A stretch of 6,853 nucleotides of DNA from an uncultured Collinsella sp. Lineage in GTDB: Bacteria > Actinomycetota > Coriobacteriia > Coriobacteriales > Coriobacteriaceae. Positions 1 to 6,288 of the stretch are shown here, piece by piece. Where the stretch lies: positions 1 to 6,853 of the forward strand of contig CABUZD010000093.1 in assembly GCA_902495945.1 (NCBI GenBank). Direction: 5' to 3'. Every line of letters begins with the position of its first letter. Within the stretch, counting starts at the first letter, position 1. Under the pieces are notes generated by a model that was given only the letters and a program-made list of their open reading frames with translations, was not told the origin of the DNA and did not search any database. Position numbers and translations under genes: made by a program.

Positions 1-1152
1 GCCCTGGTCGGTCGACTGCACCTTGACGCCGTTCTTGTACGGGAAGGCGACGGCGCACTCGGGCTCCAAGAAAGCATGCTCGGTAAAGGGCGTAGTAAAG
101 CGCTGCGTCACGGTGAACGCGCTCTCCGCCAGCGCCTTGGCGGCGTCGCCACGCGTCACATGACGGCTCTGGCACACGTTGTCCTTGAGCTCCACTGTGT
201 TGCCAAAGGCAAAGAAGCTGTCATGCAGGCGCGGGGCGTCGGCAGCCCTGGCCTCGGCGATGTTGCGCACGGGTTCCAGAGGCTCGTAATCAACCTTGAC
301 GAGCTTCTTGGCCTTCTCGAGCGTCGCCTCGTCCTCGGCAACCACCAGCACGATGGCATCGCCCACGCAGCGGGTGATATCGCCCTGGGCGATCATGACG
401 TCCCAGTCCTGGATAAGGTGGCCGACCTGGTTGACCGGCACGTCCTCGGCGCGCAGAATGCCCACCACGCCGGGCAGGGCCTCGGCCTTGGAGGTATCGA
501 TGGAGAGCACGCGGGCACGCGGGTACTTCGAGCGCACGGCGCTGGCATAGGTCAGGCCCGGCTGGTCGAGCTCGTCGATGTCGTCGGGGTACTTGCCCTC
601 GCCGAGCACCTTCTTGCGCACGTCGATACGGAAGGCGCGCTTGCCCACGCCGTAGTCATCGCCGCGCTCCAGGTCCTCGTCGATCTGCTTTTCGCCGCGG
701 AGCACCGCGGCTGCCAGCGAAATGCCCTCGATAATCTTCTTGTAGCCGGTGCAACGGCAGACGTTGCCGCGAATGGCGTACTTGATCTGTTCCTCGGTGG
801 GCTCGGGGTCCTCGGCGATGAGTGCCGCACCCGCCATGACCATGCCGGGGATGCAAAAGCCGCACTGCACGGCGCCCACGGCGCCAAAGGCGTACACAAA
901 GGCCTCGCGCACGTCCTCGGGCAGGCCCTCGACGGTTACGATGTTACGGCCGGCGGCAAGCGCGGTGGTCAGCACGCACGCCTTGACGGCCGCACCGTCC
1001 ACGTGGATGGTGCAGGTACCGCACGCGCCCTCGGAGCAGCCGTCCTTGGCGGAGTGAATATGCAGGTCGTCCCGCAGGTAGCGCAGCAGCGGTTTGTTCT
1101 GAGTCGTCGTGCGCTCCACGCCGTTAACGGTAAAAGTGAATTCCTGTGCCAT
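1..1152 (-). CDS. xdhD: Selenium-dependent xanthine dehydrogenase-type molybdenum hydroxylase, fused [2Fe-2S]/molybdopterin subunit (3' end outside window)
   Basis: Molybdenum hydroxylase, probably acting on xanthine/urate or another purine in the cytoplasm. The frame is open for 384 codons from ATG 1152 to the left edge; the family is roughly 850-950 aa, so well under half is visible. Residues 1-75 form a plant-type [2Fe-2S] domain with C39, C44, C47 and C59 (CSEGACGTC). Residues 85-150 form the helical second [2Fe-2S] domain with C97, C100, C132 and C134 (CGFC, CRC). From about 168 the molybdopterin part begins with an a/b hammerhead (VGKRAFRIDV), and TEHAFLEPE (357-365) resembles the conserved Glu-Pro region of xanthine dehydrogenases. 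No FAD domain lies between the two parts, as in XdhD and TIGR03311-type proteins. An AAGGGA ribosome site lies 6 bp before the ATG, and the ferredoxin stop is 12 bp upstream, so the two are probably cotranslated. Selenium dependence is inferred from the family, since the labile selenium ligand is not encoded. Fused Fe-S/Mo hydroxylase is near certain; the substrate is not. Confidence 0.88.
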   Translation of the reverse strand, partial: MAQEFTFTVNGVERTTTQNKPLLRYLRDDLHIHSAKDGCSEGACGTCTIHVDGAAVKACVLTTALAAGRNIVTVEGLPEDVREAFVYAFGAVGAVQCGFCIPGMVMAGAALIAEDPEPTEEQIKYAIRGNVCRCTGYKKIIEGISLAAAVLRGEKQIDEDLERGDDYGVGKRAFRIDVRKKVLGEGKYPDDIDELDQPGLTYASAVRSKYPRARVLSIDTSKAEALPGVVGILRAEDVPVNQVGHLIQDWDVMIAQGDITRCVGDAIVLVVAEDEATLEKAKKLVKVDYEPLEPVRNIAEARAADAPRLHDSFFAFGNTVELKDNVCQSRHVTRGDAAKALAESAFTVTQRFTTPFTEHAFLEPECAVAFPYKNGVKVQSTDQG

Positions 1153-1158
1153 GGTGAT

Positions 1159-1164
1159 TCCCTT
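1159..1164 (-). promoter_or_regulatory. Ribosome binding site of the molybdenum hydroxylase gene
   Basis: AAGGGA read on the minus strand, 6 bp before ATG 1152. It directly follows the TAG stop of the ferredoxin gene (1165-1167), so a ribosome ending there sits on this site. This fixes the hydroxylase start, which also places the first [2Fe-2S] domain at the expected distance from the N terminus. Confidence 0.75.
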
Positions 1165-1644
1165 CTACACGCCGGCGGCAATGCCGGTGCGGTCGTGAAT
1201 GGTGCCATGCGGGCACACAACCGCGCACATGCCGCACGACAGGCAGTCCGCGCCGTCGATATGGGCGCAGTTGTCCTCGATGCGAATAGCGCCGGCAGGG
1301 CACTTTTTGGCGCACATGCCGCAACCGATGCAGCTCGTGTCGCAGATCTTGCGCGCAATGGCGCCCTTGTCGGTGTTGTTACAGCGCACCAGGATGTTCT
1401 GGTAGCCGGGAACGAAGGCAATCACGCGCTGCGGGCACGCCATGCCGCACAGGCCGCAGCCCGTGCACTTGGAGCGGTCCACGCGGGCAACGCCGTCGAC
1501 CAGTGAGATGGCACCGTGGGGGCAAGCCGTGACGCAGGCGCCACAGCCAATGCAGCCTTCGCTGCAGCGGGCGTCGCCGCCCGCGGAAGCACAGCCGCTT
1601 CCGCAGGCAACGTAGGCCACGTTATGTTGAATAGATTTGGCCAT
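1165..1644 (-). CDS. Soluble RnfB-like polyferredoxin with four predicted [4Fe-4S] clusters
   Basis: A 159-aa cytoplasmic electron carrier with 22 cysteines. Two bicluster ferredoxin units are visible: C31/C34/C37/C41 with C60/C63/C66/C70, and C105/C108/C111/C115 with C134/C137/C140/C144, each ending in CP. That predicts four [4Fe-4S] clusters. C14, C18, C27, C88, C101 and C126 are extra. The segment from about 85 to 105 (VRCNNTDKGAIARKIC) and the spacing of the two units follow the ferredoxin part of RnfB, the Rnf-complex subunit. RnfB's N-terminal membrane helix and its own N-terminal Fe-S motif are absent, and no membrane segment or signal peptide is seen. The gene lies 11 bp after ygfK and 12 bp before the hydroxylase, which suggests it passes electrons between them. 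The Shine-Dalgarno is weak (AGG about 10 bp upstream), so translation may depend on coupling to ygfK. Polyferredoxin is certain; partners are inferred. It could also be called a HycB/HydN-like electron-transfer protein, but the RnfB pattern fits better. Confidence 0.9.
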   Translation of the reverse strand: MAKSIQHNVAYVACGSGCASAGGDARCSEGCIGCGACVTACPHGAISLVDGVARVDRSKCTGCGLCGMACPQRVIAFVPGYQNILVRCNNTDKGAIARKICDTSCIGCGMCAKKCPAGAIRIEDNCAHIDGADCLSCGMCAVVCPHGTIHDRTGIAAGV

Positions 1645-1655
1645 AAAAGGTTCGC

Positions 1656-4655
1656 CTATTTCTTAAGAAGGTACGAATAGTTGTCACGCACAGCCTTGAT
1701 GGTCAGGCGGACGGCCTCGGGAAGACCGGTGTTGACGGCATCGACCGAGACGGTGCGGACCGTGCCGGCGACGCGGACTTTAAAGTGGTCCTCGTCCACG
1801 GCCAGGAAGCCCTCGTTCTCGGAGTTCTCCATGTCCTCCTCGCTCCAGAACAGGGTGAGCTTGTCCTTGTAGGGACGGCCCTCCTGGTAGGGGCAGAACA
1901 CGGCGCAGTTGCCGCACTCGTTGCACATGCCATCGACATGGACGACCTGATGCTTGGCCAGGCCCGGCACCTTAATGGCTACGTTGGCGCGGTTGGGGCA
2001 CACGTCGCAGCAGACCTCGCACACCGAGCCGCAGCCCAGGCAGCGGGTCTTGGTGCAGTTGCGCTTGTCGCGGCACAGCGACCCCTTGCGCTCGTAGCAG
2101 GTGTCCTCGCGGCCAGCCTGCTCGTTGCAATCGGCGTACTTGTTAAAGTCCACGCCGGCGATGGCACGGGCGACCTCGGCGGCGTCGGCAATAGCCTCAA
2201 CCACGGTGGCAGGACCGCGGCGGCAGTCGCCCGCAGCCCAGACGCCCTCAACGCCGGTGGAGGTGGCGGCAAGGCGGCCGCGACGGTCGTGCTCGACGCC
2301 CGCGGCATCGTACAGACTGGCATCGATGCCCTCGCCCACGGCGCAGATCACCGTGGTGGCGGGAAGCTCGACGGTCTCGCCCGTGGCAACGGGGCTGCGA
2401 CGGCCGCTTGCATCCGGCTCGCCAAGCTCCATAACGTCGCAGGTCAGCACGGCGCCGTTGAGTGCCTTGGGCGCCAGCAGCTCGCAGAACTCAACGCCGT
2501 CGGCAAGAGCAAGATCAAGCTCTTCCTCGTCGGCGGGCATCTGCTTCTTGGTGCGGCGATACACCAGGCGCACGTTCTTCACACCAGCCAGGCGCTTGGC
2601 CACGCGGGCAGCATCCATGGCGGTGTTGCCGGCGCCGATGACCACGACGTCCTCGCCCAGCTCGAGCTTCTCGCCCTTCTTGGCGGCCTCGAGGAACTCC
2701 AGCACATCGAGCTCGGCACCCTCGCCCAGGCCCGCAGAGCCGGGCATCCAGGCACCGGTGGCCACGACCACGTCGGTAAAGCCCTGGGCCTTGAGCTCGT
2801 CAATGGAATCCACGCGAGCGTTAAGCTGCACCTTGGCACCAAAGGCCAGGCAGAGCTCGGCATCGTGGGAGATATCGTCGCTCGCAATGCGGAACTCGGG
2901 AATCACGTGACGGACCACGCCGCCGAGCGAATCGCGAGCCTCGAAGATGGTGACGGGCACGCCGGCGCGCGTCAGGAAAAACGCCGTCGCCAGGCCGGCC
3001 GGGCCGCCGCCGATAACGGCAACGTTGCGCTCGCCGTCGTTGGCGATGGCCTGGGCGCGCAGCTTGGGCAGCACGGCGGTCATGGCCTCGCGGGCGGCCT
3101 TGAGCTTGCTGGCGCGAATCTGGGCGCCCTCGGGCTCGTAGAACGCACGCTCGCAGGCACGGCCGCAGGGATGCGGGCAGATGGTGCCGGTAATGAACGG
3201 CAGGGCGTTGCGCTCGATGATGATGTTGAGTGCGTCCTCGTAGCGGCCCTCGTCAACGGCCGCCAGGTAGGCGGGAATATCCTGCTGGATGGGGCAGCTC
3301 GTGCGGCACGGCGTGGTAAAGCAGTCGGAAAGAGGGCTCTTGCCGGCGACCTTGCGGTCGGGCAGCGGACGCAGCGGCTTCTTGTAGAGCGGGTTGGTGA
3401 GCGAGTCGGTCTGGATCGCAGTCACGGCCTCGAGCGAAATGCCCTCAAACGGCTTGCCGTCCAGGTCGGTAAACTCACCGGCCATCTGGCTAAAGCGCTC
3501 GTAGCCACCGGGCTTGAGCACGTCGGTCGCCAGGGTGACGGGCCAAATACCGGCGTCATACAGGGCGCGGATGTTGTAGACCGTGGCGCCACCGGAGTAG
3601 CTGATGCGCAGCTTGCCATCGAACTGCTCGGTAATGCGGCGGGCAGCCTCGATGGTCAGCGAGAACAGCGAACGACCGGACATGTACATCTCGGTGGAGG
3701 GCAGCTCGCTCCTCGTCACGTCGACGGGGAACGTGTTGGTCAGCTTGACGCCAAACTCCAGGCCGCGCTCGGCGCACAGGGCAATCAGGCGCTCGAACAT
3801 GGGCACGGCGTCGGCCCACTGCAGGTCCTCGCGGAAGTGCGTGTCATCGAAGACGATGTAGTCAAAGCCCAGCTCGTTGAGGCGCTGACGTGCAAACTCA
3901 TAGCCCAGCAGCGTGGGGTTGCACTTGATGTAGGTATTGAGGCCCTTCTCGGTGATGAGGTAGGTCGCGATGCGCTCGATCTCCACCGGCGGGCAGCCAT
4001 GCAGGGTGGACTCGGTGATGGAGTTGGAAACGCGTGCCGGGATGGACTCGACAAACGCGGCGTCGACATGCTCAAACTTGTCCAGGTTAGCGAGCGCCCA
4101 CGTGCGGCACTCGTTCCAAACCTCGGAGCCGCTGGCGTCCTTCATGCCCTCAATGTACGCATCGACCTTGGGGCTCTTGATGCCCTCGAGGTCATAACCC
4201 ACGGACATGTTGAAGACAAAACCATCCGGGCTGCCCAGGCCGTACTCGCGAGCGATCAGGTGGCAGGCAAACCATGCCTTCACGTACTCGGCAAAGGCCT
4301 GCGGAACCTCGAGCTCGGTCGACCACTCGCAGTTGTAGCACTCGTCCTGCGCCACGATGCAGGGCTTGTTCACACACTTGGAGAGCTCCTCGCCGTCCAT
4401 AACCTGAACGGTCTTGAGCTCAAAGAAGCGGGAACCGGCCACGTAGGATGCCACGATGTTCTGGGCCAGCTGCGTGTTGGGGCCGGCGGCCGGGCCAAAC
4501 GGAGTCTCGATGCGCTCGTCAAAAATGGGAAGCGCGCCCTCCTGGTTGGTCGTGACCATCTTGCGCACGCCAAAGACGGCGCCCTGGGTCTTGTGCTCCT
4601 CGATGATCCAGTTCATCAGCTGCGAAAACGGGATCGGCCTCATGATGTCGCTCAT
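1656..4655 (-). CDS. ygfK: YgfK-type putative selenate reductase subunit: DHODH-like barrel + GltD-like FAD/NAD(P)H module + C-terminal ferredoxin
   Basis: A 999-aa cytoplasmic flavin/Fe-S oxidoreductase of the YgfK family (E. coli YgfK is about 1030 aa). Residues 1-430 resemble a dihydroorotate dehydrogenase-type TIM barrel: PFGPAAGPNTQLAQN near 52-66, FNMSVGYDLEGI near 148-159, LHGCPP at 218-223, KCNPTLLGY near 244-252 and SGGA at 354-357. Residues 440-520 form a GltD-like double [4Fe-4S] domain with C445, C450, C454, C493, C497 and C501. FAD binding shows at GGGPAG (549-554) and AAGD (807-810), and NAD(P)H binding at GAGNTA (674-679). The C-terminal ferredoxin uses C872/C875/C879/C882/C886 and C911/C914/C917/C921. 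ATG 4655 is chosen because AGGAG lies 6 bp upstream and the N terminus MSDIMRPIPF matches YgfK from memory; the frame stays open to 4778, but that stretch reads through hairpins. Historic 'selenate reductase' naming is weakly supported; the purine genes around it favour a role in purine breakdown (inference). The ferredoxin gene follows after 11 bp. Confidence 0.93.
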   Translation of the reverse strand: MSDIMRPIPFSQLMNWIIEEHKTQGAVFGVRKMVTTNQEGALPIFDERIETPFGPAAGPNTQLAQNIVASYVAGSRFFELKTVQVMDGEELSKCVNKPCIVAQDECYNCEWSTELEVPQAFAEYVKAWFACHLIAREYGLGSPDGFVFNMSVGYDLEGIKSPKVDAYIEGMKDASGSEVWNECRTWALANLDKFEHVDAAFVESIPARVSNSITESTLHGCPPVEIERIATYLITEKGLNTYIKCNPTLLGYEFARQRLNELGFDYIVFDDTHFREDLQWADAVPMFERLIALCAERGLEFGVKLTNTFPVDVTRSELPSTEMYMSGRSLFSLTIEAARRITEQFDGKLRISYSGGATVYNIRALYDAGIWPVTLATDVLKPGGYERFSQMAGEFTDLDGKPFEGISLEAVTAIQTDSLTNPLYKKPLRPLPDRKVAGKSPLSDCFTTPCRTSCPIQQDIPAYLAAVDEGRYEDALNIIIERNALPFITGTICPHPCGRACERAFYEPEGAQIRASKLKAAREAMTAVLPKLRAQAIANDGERNVAVIGGGPAGLATAFFLTRAGVPVTIFEARDSLGGVVRHVIPEFRIASDDISHDAELCLAFGAKVQLNARVDSIDELKAQGFTDVVVATGAWMPGSAGLGEGAELDVLEFLEAAKKGEKLELGEDVVVIGAGNTAMDAARVAKRLAGVKNVRLVYRRTKKQMPADEEELDLALADGVEFCELLAPKALNGAVLTCDVMELGEPDASGRRSPVATGETVELPATTVICAVGEGIDASLYDAAGVEHDRRGRLAATSTGVEGVWAAGDCRRGPATVVEAIADAAEVARAIAGVDFNKYADCNEQAGREDTCYERKGSLCRDKRNCTKTRCLGCGSVCEVCCDVCPNRANVAIKVPGLAKHQVVHVDGMCNECGNCAVFCPYQEGRPYKDKLTLFWSEEDMENSENEGFLAVDEDHFKVRVAGTVRTVSVDAVNTGLPEAVRLTIKAVRDNYSYLLKK

Positions 4656-4661
4656 AATGAG

Positions 4662-4669
4662 CTCCTCTC
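4662..4669 (-). promoter_or_regulatory. Ribosome binding site of ygfK
   Basis: GAGAGGAG on the minus strand, with the AGGAG core 6 bp before ATG 4655. It rules out the longer frame starting at 4778, whose extra 41 residues are Arg/Pro-rich and unlike any YgfK. A second in-frame ATG at 4643 (Met5) has no comparable site. Confidence 0.85.
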
Positions 4670-4674
4670 TGTAA

Positions 4675-4700
4675 CGCCCGGCGAGACCGCGCGGCGGGCG
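4675..4700 (-). other. Hairpin near the ygfK ribosome site
   Basis: Arms 4675-4680 and 4695-4700 (CGCCCG/CGGGCG) form a 6-bp GC stem around a 14-nt loop that itself contains the palindrome CCGCGCGG. It ends 5 bp upstream of the GAGAGGAG site, so it could influence ribosome access to ygfK. GC-rich sequence makes chance stems of this size fairly common. Confidence 0.35.
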
Positions 4701-4729
4701 CAAATACGGTGTAGCGCTAGCACAGCGCC

Positions 4730-4750
4730 GGCGACCCCGCGGAGGTCGCC
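4730..4750 (-). other. Hairpin in the ssnA-ygfK gap
   Basis: Arms 4730-4736 and 4744-4750 (GGCGACC/GGTCGCC) form a 7-bp stem with a 7-nt GC-rich loop. It lies 4 bp downstream (in the transcribed direction) of the strong 13-bp hairpin. No U-tract follows. It may be part of a folded leader or processing region; the role is unknown. Confidence 0.4.
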
Positions 4751-4754
4751 TATA

Positions 4755-4788
4755 CGCGCGTCGGATGCGGCGAAACATCCGACGCGCG
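4755..4788 (-). terminator. Perfect 13-bp hairpin after ssnA; possible U-tract-less terminator or mRNA processing/stability element
   Basis: Arms 4755-4767 and 4776-4788 are exact reverse complements (CGCGCGTCGGATG/CATCCGACGCGCG) with an 8-nt loop. The stem begins 15 bp after the ssnA stop codon. The following bases (TATAGGCG) are not a U-tract, so a canonical intrinsic terminator is not supported. In high-GC actinobacteria, such stems without U-tracts have been proposed as terminators; alternatively it separates ssnA and ygfK mRNA levels by protecting a 3' end. The structure is certain, the function is not. A matching hairpin lies after the permease gene. Confidence 0.6.
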
Positions 4789-4803
4789 CGAATCTACTTG
4801 TAA

Positions 4804-6159
4804 TTAGTAGGCGCGATCGTTGAGCGTGCTCCAGAGCTTCTTGGACTCGGCCATGGTCCACGCGTTGATCTTGTCCTCATCGATACCGACAAACTCGCGA
4901 TCCTTGTACAAGACGCGGCCGTTGATGATGGTGGTACGGCAGTTTTTGCCCATCATGCCAAAGAGCATGTGGCCGTCGATGTTCTCCTCGCTCAGCGGCG
5001 TAAAGGGCTTGTAGTCCATGACGATGACGTCGGCGGCAGCGCCGGGCTCAAGCACACCGAGCTTGCGATCGAAGTACTTGCTCGCCATCTTGGCGTTGTT
5101 CTCAAACAGCATCGTCATGGCCTCGCACCAGCCCACGTTGGGCATGGCGGCGTTGTGGCGCTGAATGATCAGGAAGACCTTGAGGCTCTCGAGCATATCG
5201 TGGGTGTAGGCGTCGGTGCCCATGCACACGGGGATGCCGCGGCGGAAGAACTCGAGCACGGGGGCGCAGCCCACGGCGTTGCCCATATTGGATTCGGGGT
5301 TGTTGACGAGCCAGGTGCCGGACTCCTTGACGATATCCATCTCGGCAGGCGTCACGTGGATGCAGTGGCCGAGCATGGTGTCGGGACCCAGCAGGTTGTG
5401 CTGCAGCAGGCGCTCGACGGGGCTGATACCACCGCGGTTGAGGCGGGAATCCCACACGTCGTTCATGCCCTCGCACACATGGATGTGGAAGCCGGTCAGA
5501 CCGTTGTTGGCCTCGGCCATCTTATCCATGGTCTCGTCCGACAGTGTAAAGGTGGCGTGACCGCCAAACATTGCGGCGATCATGTGGTTATCGTTATCGC
5601 GACGCTCCTTGGCGGCCCACTGGGCAAACTCGGCGTTCTCGGCAATAGCCTGATCGCACTTTTCCTGGCCACGGCGGTCGGAAACCTCGTAGCACAGGCA
5701 CGAACGCATGCCCAGCTCCTGAGCGGCGTCCTTAATGGTAAAGAGGCTGCCCGGGATCTCGCAGAAGCTTGCATGGTGATCGAAGATCGTGGTGACGCCA
5801 TCGCGGATGGAGTCCAGAATCGTGGCGTAGGCGCTTGCCTTGGTGCCGTCGAGCGTCAGGTTGTCGTCAATCTTCCACCACTGCTGCTCAAGATTTTCCA
5901 GGAAGTTGGTGGGGTTGCAGCCCTTAATGGCAAGGCCGCGGGCCAGACCCGAGTAGATGTGGGTGTGGCAGTTGATAAGTCCGGGCATGATGAGGTTGCC
6001 CTGGGCGTCGACGTACTCGGCATCCGGGTACTTGGCCTTGAGCTCGCGCTCGGGGCCCACTTCGACGATCGTATCTCCGTCAATAGCGACTGCACCGTTG
6101 GGAATGAACGGAGTCTGAGCGTTGCGGGTAAAGACGGAACCGTTAGCGACCAGAAGCAT
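4804..6159 (-). CDS. ssnA: SsnA-family metal-dependent amidohydrolase
   Basis: A 451-aa cytoplasmic amidohydrolase of the SsnA/TrzN-guanine deaminase-like group, expected to hydrolyse a C-N bond in a ring or amidine substrate. Metal-site residues are visible in order: H65 and H67 (CHTH, after the NLIMPGLIN strand), H225 and H227 (FHIHVCE), H265/H268 (GHCIH) and D316 (GTDAY). The C-terminal AADVIVMDY and VLYKDREF segments complete the composite beta domain. Length fits the family (E. coli SsnA about 440 aa). ATG 6159 is chosen because AAGGGAG lies 5 bp upstream; an in-frame ATG at 6177 would add six residues but has no ribosome site and overlaps a hairpin. In E. coli, ssnA adjoins ygfK too. 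Early work named it for effects on stationary-phase survival; the purine context suggests hydrolysis of a purine-derived ring (inference). The family call is secure; the substrate is unknown. Confidence 0.92.
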   Translation of the reverse strand: MLLVANGSVFTRNAQTPFIPNGAVAIDGDTIVEVGPERELKAKYPDAEYVDAQGNLIMPGLINCHTHIYSGLARGLAIKGCNPTNFLENLEQQWWKIDDNLTLDGTKASAYATILDSIRDGVTTIFDHHASFCEIPGSLFTIKDAAQELGMRSCLCYEVSDRRGQEKCDQAIAENAEFAQWAAKERRDNDNHMIAAMFGGHATFTLSDETMDKMAEANNGLTGFHIHVCEGMNDVWDSRLNRGGISPVERLLQHNLLGPDTMLGHCIHVTPAEMDIVKESGTWLVNNPESNMGNAVGCAPVLEFFRRGIPVCMGTDAYTHDMLESLKVFLIIQRHNAAMPNVGWCEAMTMLFENNAKMASKYFDRKLGVLEPGAAADVIVMDYKPFTPLSEENIDGHMLFGMMGKNCRTTIINGRVLYKDREFVGIDEDKINAWTMAESKKLWSTLNDRAY

Positions 6160-6164
6160 AAATG

Positions 6165-6171
6165 CTCCCTT
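6165..6171 (-). promoter_or_regulatory. Ribosome binding site of ssnA, deciding its start
   Basis: AAGGGAG on the minus strand ends 5 bp before ATG 6159. It lies inside the longer frame that would begin at ATG 6177, which favours the shorter 451-aa protein starting MLLVANGSVF. Confidence 0.8.
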
Positions 6172-6176
6172 CAACA

Positions 6177-6202
6177 TCAGAGGCGGGGTTTGACACCTCT
6201 GA
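6177..6202 (-). other. Leader hairpin just upstream of the ssnA ribosome site
   Basis: Arms 6177-6183 and 6196-6202 (TCAGAGG/CCTCTGA) form a 7-bp stem with a 12-nt loop. The stem ends 5 bp before the AAGGGAG site and contains the last base of the alternative ATG at 6177. It includes a direct repeat of TGTCA spaced by four bases, which might also be a protein-binding site. No known riboswitch class was recognised. Confidence 0.4.
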
Positions 6203-6226
6203 CATGGCGGAAGTGCGAAGCGCCGG

Positions 6227-6257
6227 CCTACACCGGAAACGGGCCCTCTCCCGTCAA
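6227..6257 (-). promoter_or_regulatory. Weak candidate promoter for ssnA
   Basis: TTGACG (plus-strand 6252-6257) matches five of six bases of the -35 consensus. The best partner, TGTAGG (6227-6232), matches only three of six and sits at a 19-bp spacing. If used, it would give a leader of roughly 60 nt carrying the 6177-6202 hairpin. This is a low-confidence candidate, noted because ssnA needs either this or read-through from the permease gene. Confidence 0.2.
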
Positions 6258-6259
6258 CG

Positions 6260-6287
6260 CTTCACCAAAGGGACAAACCCTTTGAAG
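6260..6287 (-). other. Bulged hairpin in the permease-ssnA gap
   Basis: CTTCAAAGGG pairs with CCCTT-TGG-TGAAG, giving ten base pairs with a 3-nt bulge and a 5-nt loop (TTTGT). It lies between the post-permease hairpin and the candidate ssnA promoter. Its lower GC than its surroundings makes it stand out. Function unknown. Confidence 0.45.
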
Positions 6288-6288
6288 T

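Noticed and set aside
76..1506. A 476-codon plus-strand open frame opposite the hydroxylase and ferredoxin genes
   Set aside because: It spans two real minus-strand genes and their junction, has no recognisable domain, and shows the same antisense Ala/Gly/His composition.
4700..4755. A promoter for ygfK in the ssnA-ygfK gap
   Set aside because: TATAGG after the 13-bp stem and TATTTG further on resemble -10 boxes, but neither has a credible -35 partner at 16-18 bp.
4656..4778. N-terminal extension of YgfK by 41 residues from an ATG at 4778
   Set aside because: The extension is Arg/Pro-rich, reads through two inverted repeats and part of a third, and bypasses a strong ribosome site placed correctly for ATG 4655.
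1785..4823. A 1012-codon open frame on the plus strand opposite ygfK
   Set aside because: It lies antisense to a clearly recognisable YgfK, has Ala/Gly/Leu/His-rich low-information content without any motif, and arises because GC-rich codon use leaves few stops on the opposite strand.
6160..6177. Six-residue longer start for SsnA at ATG 6177
   Set aside because: No ribosome site precedes it, and the AAGGGAG site for ATG 6159 would lie within the coding sequence.
4969..6285. A 438-codon plus-strand open frame opposite ssnA
   Set aside because: Antisense shadow of ssnA, with no domain or ribosome site; the opposite strand encodes a protein with an intact metal site.
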